The notes below the pieces were generated by a model. That model searched no databases, was not told where the DNA came from, and saw only the letters and a program-made list of their open reading frames with translations. Below, piece by piece: positions 9,133-18,623 of a DNA stretch of 62,484 nucleotides. This DNA is from an uncultured Pelagibacteraceae bacterium (lineage in GTDB: Bacteria; Pseudomonadota; Alphaproteobacteria; Pelagibacterales; Pelagibacteraceae), in assembly GCA_902553555.1 (NCBI GenBank), contig CACDLE010000004.1, positions 1-62,484 of the forward strand. The letters run 5' to 3'. Each line of letters begins with the position of its first letter. Positions within the stretch are counted from its first letter, which is position 1. The translations under genes were made by a program, and so were the position numbers.

Positions 9133-10950
9133 TTACTCAACAGTTACAGATTTAGCCAAGTTTCTTGGTTTATCTATATCACATTTTTTTAGTAAGGCCA
9201 CATGATAAGCTAATAATTGAAGTGGTATGGTTAATAAAAAAGGATTTAAAAGTTCATCAATAAAAGGCATTTCAATTTTAAATCTTATATTTTCATTTAT
9301 TACCTCATCATGTTTATCTGATATTAATAAAACCTTTCCACCTCTTGCTATAACTTCTTGCATATTAGAAATAGTTTTTTCAAAATATTTATCTTTTGGA
9401 GCCAAAATAATCACAGGTAAACCATCTTCGATCAAAGCTAGTGGACCATGTTTCATTTCCCCAGCGGGGTAACCTTCAGCGTGAAGATAAGACAATTCTT
9501 TCAATTTTAATGCTCCCTCTAATGCTATAGGGAATGATGATCCTCTCCCTAAAAACATTGATCCTTTGGCTGATAAAAAGTCTTTAGCAAATATTTGAAT
9601 TAGTTCCTCGGTCTTTAATGAGTTCTCAATTTCTTGAGGTAAATTTTTAAGATTTTTAATTTTTTCAATATAATTTTTATCATCAATATTCCCTCTTATT
9701 TTAGATATCTTTAAACTCATGATATACAAAACTAACATTTGGCCTATAAAAGCTTTTGTAGATGCTACGCCTATTTCTGGGCCCGCATGAATAGGGACGA
9801 CCCAATCAGAATTCCTAGCTATTGAGCTTTCTACCACATTAATAACAGAACAAGTTTTCATTTTATTTTTTTTAGCTATTTCTAAAGCTGCTGCTGTATC
9901 TGCTGTTTCTCCAGACTGAGACACAAATATATATAAGGTATTAGGGTTAAATCTTATCTTTCTATATCTAAATTCTGAAGCAACCTCAGTTTCTACGTTT
10001 AAATCTGTTAATTCTTCTATCCAATATTTAGCAACTTGGCATGAATGATAAGCAGTACCACATCCAACAAGGAATATTTTATTAATTTTTTTTGGGTTAA
10101 TAGGAAAATCATAAAGATTTATATCATTTCTTATTTTGTCTATATATTCGTTCAAACAATTTTTAATAGTAGTGGGTTGCTCAAATATTTCTTTAGACAT
10201 AAAATTTTTATAATCACCTAACTTTGCTTCATTTTTGTCTTCAGATAAAACTAATATTTTTTTATTAATTTTATTTTTAGAAACATCAAAAAATTCAACA
10301 CTATCTTTTGTTATCTTGCATATTTCTCCGTCATCCAAATAAGAAATTTTATTTGTCATAGCTTTAAGTGCATATGAGTCGGAACCCAAATAATTTTCAT
10401 TTTTTGAGTATCCAACAGCAAGCGGGCTGCCACGTCTAGCTCCAATAATAATATCAGATTGATCTTTAAATAATATCCCTAGTGCAAAACTTCCTTCAAG
10501 AAATTCTAAAGACTTTAATACTGCATCAATTGGGTTTGAGTCTTTTAAATATTTTGTTATCAATAATGTTATAACTTCAGTATCAGTTTGAGATTTAAAT
10601 TTGTATCCCTCTTTTTCCAGCTTCTTTTTTAGAGAATTAGAATTTTCAATTATTCCATTATGAACCACCGAAACTATTTCAGAAGAATGTGGGTGAGCAT
10701 TGACTTCGTTTGGTATGCCGTGAGTAGCCCATCTCACGTGGCCAATTCCTATGTTACCTTGAGCGGGAGAATTAAATAATATTTTTTCAAGCTCTTCAAC
10801 TCTTCCAGAGCATTTCTTTTCATTAAGATTTTTTTTAGAGATTGTCGCAATACCAGCGGAGTCATATCCTCTATATTCCAATCTTTTTAAAGAATTAATA
10901 ATATTTGAGGTAACAGACTTATTGCTCGCAATACCAATTATCCCGCACAT
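9133..10950 (-). CDS. glmS: Glutamine--fructose-6-phosphate aminotransferase (isomerizing)
   Basis: GlmS makes glucosamine 6-phosphate from fructose 6-phosphate and glutamine, the entry to UDP-GlcNAc for peptidoglycan and LPS. The Ntn-type glutaminase domain begins MCGIIG with Cys2 as nucleophile, followed by YRGYDSAG and HVRWATHG. Two SIS domains follow (SQSGETADT at mid-protein; GRGSSFPIALEGALKLKE later) and the C-terminus is KPRNLAKSVTVE. The 605-residue length is normal. Its start shares a base with the stop of the upstream GlmU-like gene, so the two steps of UDP-GlcNAc synthesis are translationally coupled. No glmS ribozyme-like leader is visible. Confidence 0.98.
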   Translation of the reverse strand: MCGIIGIASNKSVTSNIINSLKRLEYRGYDSAGIATISKKNLNEKKCSGRVEELEKILFNSPAQGNIGIGHVRWATHGIPNEVNAHPHSSEIVSVVHNGIIENSNSLKKKLEKEGYKFKSQTDTEVITLLITKYLKDSNPIDAVLKSLEFLEGSFALGILFKDQSDIIIGARRGSPLAVGYSKNENYLGSDSYALKAMTNKISYLDDGEICKITKDSVEFFDVSKNKINKKILVLSEDKNEAKLGDYKNFMSKEIFEQPTTIKNCLNEYIDKIRNDINLYDFPINPKKINKIFLVGCGTAYHSCQVAKYWIEELTDLNVETEVASEFRYRKIRFNPNTLYIFVSQSGETADTAAALEIAKKNKMKTCSVINVVESSIARNSDWVVPIHAGPEIGVASTKAFIGQMLVLYIMSLKISKIRGNIDDKNYIEKIKNLKNLPQEIENSLKTEELIQIFAKDFLSAKGSMFLGRGSSFPIALEGALKLKELSYLHAEGYPAGEMKHGPLALIEDGLPVIILAPKDKYFEKTISNMQEVIARGGKVLLISDKHDEVINENIRFKIEMPFIDELLNPFLLTIPLQLLAYHVALLKKCDIDKPRNLAKSVTVE

Positions 10951-11594
10951 TATTTTTTTTTCCTTTTGTAATTTTTTTTTGTAATTTGAGGAGATCTAGT
11001 CAGGGCTAAAGAATTTTTTTTAATACTTTTAGTAATGACAGATCCTGCACCTATCACAGAGTTTTCTTCAATAACCAGTGGTGCTACTAAAGAAGAATTA
11101 GACCCTACAAATACATTTTTTTTAATTTTAGTTTTATACTTTTTAATCCCGTCATAATTACAAGTAATAGTACCTGCCCCGATATTACTGTTTTCCCCAA
11201 CTACTGTATCTCCAATATAAGACAAATGATTAACTTTACTTTTTGAATTTATTTTAGAATTTTTTGTTTCTACAAAATTACCTATTTTTGAGTCTGGTAA
11301 AAAATGTGATCCTGGTCTTATTCTCGCATATGGACCAACTGTAACATTTTTTTCTAATTTAGCCCCTTCTAAATGAGAAAAAGATTTAATGGTAACATTG
11401 TTTCCAATTTTAACTTTTGATCCAATAACTACATAAGGTTCAATTTTAACGTTTTTTCCAAATTTTGTATCTTTTGAAAGAAAAATAGTTTCTGGTGCAA
11501 TTAAATCTACACCTTTGTTTAAGGCTTTTATTCTTAAATTATCTTGTTCAGATCTTAGTTTAATCGCTTTTTTAAGTTTTAAATTTGTCTTCAT
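10950..11594 (-). CDS. glmU: Stand-alone GlmU acetyltransferase (left-handed beta-helix) domain
   Basis: This 214-residue protein matches only the C-terminal half of GlmU, which acetylates glucosamine 1-phosphate with acetyl-CoA. Hexapeptide repeats run from about residue 40 to 195. Acetyltransferase residues are in place: the ARIRPG arginines near 91-93, Lys111 (VETKNS), His123 and Tyr126 (NHLSYIGD), Asn137, and Asn146-Tyr147 (CNYDG). The N-terminal pyrophosphorylase domain with its LAAGxGTRM motif is missing. Only about 70 nt separate this gene from the divergent gph gene, so the missing half is not hidden upstream. Either the uridylyltransferase is a separate gene elsewhere or the gene was truncated at its 5' end. 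Confidence 0.88.
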   Translation of the reverse strand: MKTNLKLKKAIKLRSEQDNLRIKALNKGVDLIAPETIFLSKDTKFGKNVKIEPYVVIGSKVKIGNNVTIKSFSHLEGAKLEKNVTVGPYARIRPGSHFLPDSKIGNFVETKNSKINSKSKVNHLSYIGDTVVGENSNIGAGTITCNYDGIKKYKTKIKKNVFVGSNSSLVAPLVIEENSVIGAGSVITKSIKKNSLALTRSPQITKKNYKRKKK

Positions 11595-11664
11595 AAAAAG
11601 TTCTCTTTACATTAGAAATGGATTATAAATAAGTCACAAAATATTTCTTTTTAAAACTTTAAAA

Positions 11665-12327
11665 ATGACTCAAAACCTAACTATTTTATTCGATCTAGAC
11701 GGAACAATTGTTAACACTGCTCCGGATTTAATGTCTGCACATAACCACGTAATGAGAAAATTTGGTTTTGAAGAAAAAAAAATGGAAGATATAAAATCAC
11801 TGGCTGGTAAAGGTGCATGGGTAATGATGCAAAGATCTTTTAAAGAAGAAATTAAAAGTGAAGAAACTAAAAAAGCAATGACTAAAGAGTTTATTGATTT
11901 TTACTCTAAAAATATTGATACGCATAGTAAGCCATTAAAAGGACTAGTTAAATTTTTAGATTGGGCAAAAAACAAAAATATCTCAATGGCCGTTTGTACA
12001 AATAAACAAGAGCGTTTAGCAATTGATTTGTTGAAGAAATTAAATATTTATAAATATTTTGAATATGTGGCAGGATCGGACACTTTTGCATTTAATAAAC
12101 CTGATCCTAGACATTTAACAGATGTCGTTGAAATTATTGGTGGAGATTTAAATAAAACAATAATGATTGGTGACAGTGAGGTTGATGAGATGTCTGCTCA
12201 CAATGCTAAATTACCTTTTATTTTAGTAAAAGATGGCTACACAGAAAAATCTGAAAATGAAATCAAGCATGACGCTTTAATTTCAGATTTTGTTGGTTTC
12301 GAAAAAGTCATAGAAAAATATTTATGA
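11665..12327 (+). CDS. gph: Phosphoglycolate phosphatase-like HAD hydrolase
   Basis: A 220-residue HAD-superfamily phosphatase. Motif I is LFDLDGTIVNT (nucleophile Asp and acid/base Asp), motif II is in AVCTNK, and motif III/IV comprises Lys and GDSEVDEMSA. A C1 cap domain lies between residues about 20 and 90. The NTAPDLMSAHNHVM stretch after motif I resembles phosphoglycolate phosphatases, which remove 2-phosphoglycolate from DNA repair or oxygenation reactions. HAD substrate assignments from sequence are unreliable. It is divergent from glmU and overlaps the next gene by 4 nt. Confidence 0.82.
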   Translation: MTQNLTILFDLDGTIVNTAPDLMSAHNHVMRKFGFEEKKMEDIKSLAGKGAWVMMQRSFKEEIKSEETKKAMTKEFIDFYSKNIDTHSKPLKGLVKFLDWAKNKNISMAVCTNKQERLAIDLLKKLNIYKYFEYVAGSDTFAFNKPDPRHLTDVVEIIGGDLNKTIMIGDSEVDEMSAHNAKLPFILVKDGYTEKSENEIKHDALISDFVGFEKVIEKYL

Positions 12328-12923
12328 TAACTTTTGCCCTATTCTCGGCGCTAGCAACTTTTTATTTTACTATGTTTATAACTCCTGGCCCAAATAATGC
12401 TATGTTAACTGCCTCTGGATTAAAATTTGGTTTTTTTAGAACCTTGCCTCACGTAATAGGAATTCCACTTGGTCATATATTTCAAATAGGATTAACTTGT
12501 TTTGGTTTAGCAAATTTATTTTTAATTTATCCTCAGGTTCAATTTTATATGAAAATTTTATGTTTTTTATATTTACTTTATCTAGCTAAAACAATGATCG
12601 GTTCTTTTAGTATGATTCAAAAAGAAACAGGTAGACCTCTAAAATTTTATGAGGCTTCTATTTTTCAATTTGTAAATCCCAAAGCGTGGTCTATAGCTGT
12701 AACAGTAGCTTCAGGTTTTTTTCCTACCGAAGAAAATATTTTTATAGGTGTTGCATTTGTCACAATTACTGCGGCAGTAATTTGCTTTCCATCAATATGT
12801 GTTTGGGCTTTATTTGGTAGTGGTTTAAGAAAGTTTGTTACAAATTTGAAGATTAAAAAAACAATCGAATATTTACTTGCAATAATGTTAATTTTAACAG
12901 GCTTATTTATTTTACTTAAATAA
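12324..12923 (+). CDS. LysE/RhtB-family amino-acid exporter
   Basis: A 199-residue inner-membrane protein with about six hydrophobic segments. The N-terminal motif TPGPNNAMLTASGLKFG is the hallmark of the LysE/RhtB translocator superfamily, whose members export amino acids and derivatives using the proton gradient. FQFVNPKAWSIAV is a second family motif. The exported substrate cannot be told from sequence. The ATG overlaps the gph stop by 4 nt (ATGA), so both are probably translated from one message. Confidence 0.87.
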   Translation: MITFALFSALATFYFTMFITPGPNNAMLTASGLKFGFFRTLPHVIGIPLGHIFQIGLTCFGLANLFLIYPQVQFYMKILCFLYLLYLAKTMIGSFSMIQKETGRPLKFYEASIFQFVNPKAWSIAVTVASGFFPTEENIFIGVAFVTITAAVICFPSICVWALFGSGLRKFVTNLKIKKTIEYLLAIMLILTGLFILLK

Positions 12924-12965
12924 TCTTTGATTTTTATACTCTGCTCTAATATACAGTTTTGATAA

Positions 12966-13862
12966 ATGCACTTTACAAAAAAAACAGTAGCAGAAAAAAG
13001 ATCTAATTTAATAAGTAAATTACAATCAAAAAAATTACTGAGGTTTCCAGGTGCTTACAATCCTTTGTGTGCGAAATTAATTGCTGAAATTGGTTTCGAC
13101 GGTGTCTATGTTTCTGGAGGGGTAATGTCAAATGACTTAGGTCTACCTGACATAGGTCTAACCTCGTTAGATCAAGTGAGCTATAGAAGTGGTCAAATAG
13201 CAAGGGTTACAGATTTACCCACGATAGTGGATATCGATACAGGTTTTGGCAATTGTAAAAAAACAATTGAAGTCTTTGAGGCTAAAGGTTTAGCTGGTTG
13301 TCATCTTGAAGATCAAGTTGCTGAAAAAAGGTGCGGTCACTTAGATAATAAAGAACTTATTTCTTTAAAGGAAATGGTTAAAAAAATTGAAGAATGTGTC
13401 AAATCAAGAAAAGACAAAAACTTTTTAATTATAGCTAGAACAGATGCTAATACGGTTGAAGGTCTAGATAAGACAATTAATAGAATAAAAGCATATGAGA
13501 GCGCAGGTGCTGATATGATATTTCCAGAAGCTTTGAAAGATGAGAATGAATTTGAAAAAGTAAGAAAAAATTCAAAAGGCTATTTGCTAGCCAACATGAC
13601 TGAGTTTGGTAAATCTAAACTATTAGATAAAAAACAACTTGAAAATTTAGGATATAACTTGGTTATTTATCCGGTTACAACTCAAAGATTAGCTATGAAA
13701 AATACAGAAGAAGGTCTGAGATCTATTTTTAAAGATGGTCACCAAAATAATGTTATAGACAAAATGCAGACTAGAAAAAGGTTGTATGAGCTCGTAGAAT
13801 ATGAGAAATACAATACGCCAGACAAGAAAATTACAGATTTTTCTACTGAGGGACACGAATAA
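12966..13862 (+). CDS. prpB: 2-methylisocitrate lyase
   Basis: A 298-residue member of the isocitrate lyase/PEP mutase family. Supporting motifs are FPGAYNPLCAKLI, the metal-binding DIDTGFG, the catalytic-loop KRCGH and the ARTDA sequence. Methylisocitrate lyase splits 2-methylisocitrate to pyruvate and succinate at the end of the methylcitrate route for propionyl-CoA. Immediate coupling to prpC (start shares a base with this stop) supports that over isocitrate lyase or phosphonopyruvate hydrolase. A prpD or acnD-type dehydratase is not adjacent. Confidence 0.9.
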   Translation: MHFTKKTVAEKRSNLISKLQSKKLLRFPGAYNPLCAKLIAEIGFDGVYVSGGVMSNDLGLPDIGLTSLDQVSYRSGQIARVTDLPTIVDIDTGFGNCKKTIEVFEAKGLAGCHLEDQVAEKRCGHLDNKELISLKEMVKKIEECVKSRKDKNFLIIARTDANTVEGLDKTINRIKAYESAGADMIFPEALKDENEFEKVRKNSKGYLLANMTEFGKSKLLDKKQLENLGYNLVIYPVTTQRLAMKNTEEGLRSIFKDGHQNNVIDKMQTRKRLYELVEYEKYNTPDKKITDFSTEGHE

Positions 13863-14986
13863 TGAGTGAAGAAATTAAAAAAGGTTTATTAGGAATAGTA
13901 GTTGATGAAACTACAATATCACACGTAGTGCCAGAATTGAGCACGCTTACTTACAGGGGTTATACTGTTCAAGAATTATGTGACAAATGTGATTTTGAGG
14001 AGGTGGCCTATTTAGTTTTACACGGGGAATTACCAAACAAAAAACAATTAAAAAAATTTATTAAAGCTGAAAGATCAGAAAGAAAACTTTCAAAACAAAT
14101 TTTAAAAGATATTCAAAAAATGCCAAAGACCGCACATCCTATGGATGTAATTAGAACTTGTGTGAGCTTGATGGCCTTAGAGGACAAAGACACAAAAGAT
14201 AACTCTCCTAAAGCTAATATGAGAAAAGCAATGAGAATTTTTGCTAAGACGCCTACAGCGGTTGCGGCCTATTTTAGGTATCGAAAAGGTAAAAAAATTA
14301 TTTCTCCAGACAAAAAATTGTCATTTTCAGAAAATTTTTTTAAAATGATGTTTAATAAAGTACCTGATAAAGAAATTGTTAGGGCTTTTGATATTTCCCT
14401 AATTCTTTATGCTGAACATAGTTTTAATGTTTCGACTTTTACTGCAAGAACAATAACAAGCAGCTTATCAGATTTACACGGTGCTATTACAGGAGCGATA
14501 GCTTCACTTAAAGGTCCTTTACACGGCGGAGCTAATGAAGCTGTAATGCACATGATGAAGGAAATAAAAAAACCAGAAAAGGCTAAAACTTGGATTGAAA
14601 ATGCCTTAAATAAGAAAAAGGTTATTATGGGATTTGGTCACAGAGTTTATAGAACGGGAGACTCGAGAGTACCTACAATGAAACATTATATGTTTAAAGT
14701 GGCAAAGCTTTTAAAAAAAGAGAAATATACTCAAATATACGAAATATTAGAAAAAGTTATGTTAGAGAAAAAGAATATACACCCTAATGTAGATTTTCCA
14801 TGTGGACCCACTTATTACATGATGGGAATAGATATAGATTTTTACACTCCCATATTTGTAATGTCTAGAATTACAGGTTGGTCAGCTCATATTATGGAAC
14901 AACATGCTTCAAACAAATTGATTAGACCTTTATCAAAATATAAAGGACAAGAAGTAAGAGAAGTAATGTTATTGAATCAAAGATAA
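13862..14986 (+). CDS. prpC: 2-methylcitrate synthase (citrate synthase family)
   Basis: A 374-residue citrate-synthase-fold enzyme of the short type II/PrpC branch. The catalytic histidines are in PLHGGANEAV and GFGHRVYRTGDSR, and the catalytic aspartate is in HPNVDFPCG. The N-terminus GLLGIVVDETTISHV and YRGYTVQEL are typical. Pairing with prpB argues for propionyl-CoA plus oxaloacetate condensation; many such enzymes also use acetyl-CoA. It converges with no gap on the methyltransferase gene ending at 14987. Confidence 0.92.
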   Translation: MSEEIKKGLLGIVVDETTISHVVPELSTLTYRGYTVQELCDKCDFEEVAYLVLHGELPNKKQLKKFIKAERSERKLSKQILKDIQKMPKTAHPMDVIRTCVSLMALEDKDTKDNSPKANMRKAMRIFAKTPTAVAAYFRYRKGKKIISPDKKLSFSENFFKMMFNKVPDKEIVRAFDISLILYAEHSFNVSTFTARTITSSLSDLHGAITGAIASLKGPLHGGANEAVMHMMKEIKKPEKAKTWIENALNKKKVIMGFGHRVYRTGDSRVPTMKHYMFKVAKLLKKEKYTQIYEILEKVMLEKKNIHPNVDFPCGPTYYMMGIDIDFYTPIFVMSRITGWSAHIMEQHASNKLIRPLSKYKGQEVREVMLLNQR

Positions 14987-15631
14987 TTAAATTTCGATTA
15001 CTGCAAACTTGCCTTCTATGAGCCTTAAAGACAAATTTTCTTTTTTAACATAATAGTCAATAGCTTTCTTAACATCTGTTATATAAGAGGCATCTTGGTA
15101 GTCGTCACAAACAATTGTTCCCTTCCTACCTTTCATATTTTGATGAACAGCTTCAATATCATTTAATGTCGTTTGATAACTATGGCCACCATCAATAAAA
15201 GCAAAATCAATATTTTTAATATCTAAATGTTTGAGTAATTTGTTAGAATTGCCTTTGTAAAGATTAACTTTGTTTCCAAACTTTTGCAAAAACTTTTTTA
15301 CACTATCTATAGAGTTTAAATTTTCTTTCAAATACAAATTATAATAAATATGTTTAAACGGGTTAGAAAATTTTTGATTAGTTACGTACGATGGCTTTAC
15401 CTCTTTGTTATCTTCAATTTCATCTCCAAAAAGATCTATACCCGTATAAGTAAAATTTCCTCGATGGATTAGATTTAGTAATTCGCAGATGTTTCTAGAA
15501 GTTACGCCACAAAAAACGCCAATTTCTAAAAAATGATTAGGTTTTTTTTGTTTTACAATTTCAACTAGTTCGTTTCCCCATTTAAGGTTTAAACCAGTTT
15601 TTCGCCAATATTTTTTGAATTTAAAATCCAA
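14987..15631 (-). CDS. Class I SAM-dependent methyltransferase (Methyltransf_24-like)
   Basis: A 214-residue Rossmann-type methyltransferase. Motif I reads FLEIGVFCGVTSRNI, a post-I acidic residue is in YTGIDLFGD, and FAFIDGGHSYQTTLNDIE is the family's characteristic motif for class I enzymes near sugar or cephalosporin-type O-methyltransferases. The substrate is unknown. It sits between prpC and nrdB, 6 nt downstream of nrdB on the same strand, so it may be read through from nrdAB, although the functions look unrelated. Confidence 0.75.
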   Translation of the reverse strand: MDFKFKKYWRKTGLNLKWGNELVEIVKQKKPNHFLEIGVFCGVTSRNICELLNLIHRGNFTYTGIDLFGDEIEDNKEVKPSYVTNQKFSNPFKHIYYNLYLKENLNSIDSVKKFLQKFGNKVNLYKGNSNKLLKHLDIKNIDFAFIDGGHSYQTTLNDIEAVHQNMKGRKGTIVCDDYQDASYITDVKKAIDYYVKKENLSLRLIEGKFAVIEI

Positions 15632-15637
15632 TAAATT

Positions 15638-16648
15638 TTATGAAAAAGCCTCGACCCAAGTTCCTTTAGTTGAAGCTTTAGAATATTCTGTGGCTCTACC
15701 CTCAAAAAAGTTCATGTGTTCAACTGCATTAAGCATAGTATCTAACCACGTTAATGGATTTTTCTTAACATCATATATAGGCTCTAATCCTAACTGAACT
15801 AATCTTCTGTTACCAATAAACCTAATATAATCTTTCACTTCTTGGGCTGTTAAACCTTTCATTGGTCCCATTTCAAATGCTAAATCAATAAAAGCGTCTT
15901 CATGCTCAACAATTGTTCTGCAAGCTTCATAAAGTTCTTTCTTTAATTTAGGTGTCCAGATTTCTGGATTTTCTTTAATAAACTCCTTAAATATTCTAAT
16001 CATTGAATTACAGTGTAAAGTTTCGTCTCTTACAGACCAAGTTACTATTTGGCCCATACCTTTGAGCTTATTATGTCTTGGAAAATTTAAGAGAATGGCA
16101 AAACTGGCAAATAACTGTAATCCTTCTGTGAAAGCGCTAAAGACAGCTACGGTTTTAGCAATATCCTCTTTTGAATTAACATTAAAACCTTGCATGTAAT
16201 CGTATTTATCCTTCATTTCTTTGTACTTCATGAATGCAGAATATTCAGACTCTGGCATGCCTATTGTGTCTAGCAAATGCGAGTATGCAGCTACGTGAAC
16301 AGTCTCCATCGATGCAAAAGCAGTCATCATCATCAATACTTCTGTAGGTTTAAAAACTGTTGTGTAATGTCTTAAGTAGCAATTGTTAACTTCTACATCT
16401 GCTTGAGTAAAAAATCTAAAAATTTGTGTGACTAGATTTTTTTCAGGTTGAGATAAATTTTTTTGCCAATCCCTTACATCATCACCAAGTGGCACTTCCT
16501 CTGGTAACCAATGAATTCTTTGTTGTGTTAGCCATGCGTCGTAACACCATGGATATCTAAATGGTTTATAAACCGGATTTTCTACCAATAATCCCATTTT
16601 TTTCGGCTCTATAATTTTCTTACTGTTTTCTTTTTTTGCTACTGACAT
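15638..16648 (-). CDS. nrdB: Ribonucleoside-diphosphate reductase, beta subunit (class Ia)
   Basis: The radical-generating subunit of aerobic ribonucleotide reductase. Diiron ligands and the radical tyrosine are visible in METVHVAAYSHLL (Glu, His, Tyr with canonical E-x2-H-x3-Y spacing), and the later ligands in VRDETLHCNSM. The ATG at 16648 (MSVAKKENSKK) overlaps the nrdA stop by 10 nt; the GTG at 16657 is possible but less likely. The product of 336 aa is within the family range. The presence of the tyrosine argues against radical-site variants such as class Ic. Confidence 0.96.
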   Translation of the reverse strand: MSVAKKENSKKIIEPKKMGLLVENPVYKPFRYPWCYDAWLTQQRIHWLPEEVPLGDDVRDWQKNLSQPEKNLVTQIFRFFTQADVEVNNCYLRHYTTVFKPTEVLMMMTAFASMETVHVAAYSHLLDTIGMPESEYSAFMKYKEMKDKYDYMQGFNVNSKEDIAKTVAVFSAFTEGLQLFASFAILLNFPRHNKLKGMGQIVTWSVRDETLHCNSMIRIFKEFIKENPEIWTPKLKKELYEACRTIVEHEDAFIDLAFEMGPMKGLTAQEVKDYIRFIGNRRLVQLGLEPIYDVKKNPLTWLDTMLNAVEHMNFFEGRATEYSKASTKGTWVEAFS

Positions 16649-18588
16649 GATAAACACTCCTCGTATTTGTTTTCTTCATTAGTTGATTCTTTGTTAGCTT
16701 TATAAACGTTTTTTGTCACATCTGTTGAAGATCCAGTGTTAACGTTTTCGGCTCTTTGTATTGATTTTGATCTGCAATAATACAGACTCTTCAATCCTTT
16801 TTTCCATGCTTGAAAATGTATTTGATGTAAATCTTTTTTATGAATGTCAGCTGGAACAAAAACATTTATAGACTGAGCTTGAGATATATTCGGCGTTCTA
16901 TCTGCTCCAAGTTCGACAATCCATCTTTGGTCTATCTCAAAGGCAGTTTTAAAAGTATCTTTTTCAATATCTGTTAAGAAATCTAAATGCGAAACGGATC
17001 CTTGGTTAGTCGTAATAGAAGACCATGTTTCATCGTCATTTTTGCCATGTTTTTCTAAAATCTTAGCTAAATATTTATTTCTCACATTGAATGAGCCAGA
17101 TAAAGTTTTGTGGGTGTAGCTATTTGCAGCAATAGGTTCAATCCCTGGTGATGCACCTCCACAAATAACTGAAATTGAAGCAGTTGGGGCTATCGCGGTC
17201 TTATTAGAAAATCTCTCTTTTATTCCATACTCCTCGGCATCAGGGCACGGACCTCTCTCTTCAGCTAGTTTTACCGAAGCTTGATCAGCTTTTTCTTGTA
17301 TGTGTTTAAATATTTTTTGATTCCAAATTTTACTCATTACTGAGCCAAAAGGAATACTTTTTTGTTGAAAAAAAGAATGCAGTCCCATAACACCTAAACC
17401 GACGCTTCTTTCTCTCATAGCAGAATACTTTGCATTACTAAAACTATCTGGAGCCCTGTTTATAAAATCAGACATTACATTATCTAAAAATCTCATTACA
17501 TCTTCTATAAACATTGTGTCGTCTTTCCACTCATCGTAAGTTTCAATATTTAAAGAAGATAAACAACAGACAGCTGTTCTCTCTTTTCCAGTATTATCAA
17601 TTCCAGTTGGTAATGTAATTTCACTACATAAATTTGATGTTTTAACTTTTAATCCTGCAAGTTTATGATGTTGAGGAATTTGTCTATTAACTGTATCAAT
17701 AAAAACTATGTACGGTTCTCCCGTTTCAACTCTAGCTGTTAATAGTCTAATCCACAAATTTCTAGCAGGTAGTGTAGATTGAACAGACCCATCTTTAGGG
17801 CTCCTTAAGGCCCATTGGCCGTCAGTCTCAACTGCTCTCATAAAATCGTCTGAAACTAAAACACCATGATGCAAATTTAAAGATCTTCTATTTACATCGC
17901 CACCTGTCGGTCTTCTCATTTCAATAAATTCTTCTATCTCCGGATGATCGATTGGAAGATAACAAGCGGCAGATCCTCTTCTTAAAGATCCTTGGCTAAT
18001 TGCCAACGTTAAAGAGTCCATAACCTTTATAAAAGGAATAATTCCTGATGTTTTTCCTACTTTACCAATTTTTTCTCCAATTGATCTTAAGTTTCCCCAA
18101 TAACTTCCAATGCCACCTCCTCTAGCAGCCAACCAAACATTCTCACTCCAAAGACCGAGTATACCTTCTAAACTATCTCCAGCTTCATTTAAAAAACATG
18201 ATATAGGCAATCCCCTCTCAGTTCCGCCGTTAGATAATACTGGGGTAGCAGGCATGAACCACAAATTACTTATGTAGTTATATAATCTTTGTGCGTGCAG
18301 GTTATCGTCAGCATAAGTACTAGCAACTCTTGCAAAAAGATCTTGAAAAGATTCATTTTGACCTAAATATCTATCTAGCAAAGTAGCTTTGCCAAAATCT
18401 GTAAGATTTGCATCCCTAGATCTATCAATTTTTAATGTGATGCCTTTGTCGTTTTGAAATAATTCTGTTTCCCCTGATAGAGAGAATAAATCTGGTTTTT
18501 TTGGACCCTTTAAATAGAGGTCATTTTGGTTCAACTGGCTTATGTTGCCCATAGCTTTTTTTATTGCCAAAGATACGTTTTTACTCAT
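16639..18588 (-). CDS. nrdA: Ribonucleoside-diphosphate reductase, alpha subunit (short form without ATP-cone)
   Basis: The catalytic subunit that reduces ribonucleotides to deoxyribonucleotides. Visible motifs include ATPVLSNGGT, the active-site NLCSEI cysteine, PTASIS, and a C-terminal redox pair CLSC two residues before the stop. At 649 aa it is shorter than enterobacterial NrdA and has no recognisable N-terminal ATP-cone of about 90 residues. It should therefore lack the overall-activity dATP switch, although specificity sites may remain. It is expressed with nrdB through a 10-nt overlap. Upstream, two NrdR-box-like elements suggest repression by NrdR. Confidence 0.96.
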   Translation of the reverse strand: MSKNVSLAIKKAMGNISQLNQNDLYLKGPKKPDLFSLSGETELFQNDKGITLKIDRSRDANLTDFGKATLLDRYLGQNESFQDLFARVASTYADDNLHAQRLYNYISNLWFMPATPVLSNGGTERGLPISCFLNEAGDSLEGILGLWSENVWLAARGGGIGSYWGNLRSIGEKIGKVGKTSGIIPFIKVMDSLTLAISQGSLRRGSAACYLPIDHPEIEEFIEMRRPTGGDVNRRSLNLHHGVLVSDDFMRAVETDGQWALRSPKDGSVQSTLPARNLWIRLLTARVETGEPYIVFIDTVNRQIPQHHKLAGLKVKTSNLCSEITLPTGIDNTGKERTAVCCLSSLNIETYDEWKDDTMFIEDVMRFLDNVMSDFINRAPDSFSNAKYSAMRERSVGLGVMGLHSFFQQKSIPFGSVMSKIWNQKIFKHIQEKADQASVKLAEERGPCPDAEEYGIKERFSNKTAIAPTASISVICGGASPGIEPIAANSYTHKTLSGSFNVRNKYLAKILEKHGKNDDETWSSITTNQGSVSHLDFLTDIEKDTFKTAFEIDQRWIVELGADRTPNISQAQSINVFVPADIHKKDLHQIHFQAWKKGLKSLYYCRSKSIQRAENVNTGSSTDVTKNVYKANKESTNEENKYEECLSCQ

Positions 18589-18623
18589 AATTTTACTTGT
18601 TTTCTTAGTTAATTGTTAACAAA

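Noticed and set aside
10951-11664. glmS leader ribozyme
   Set aside because: glmS starts on the stop of the glmU-like gene, so no leader exists to hold a ribozyme.
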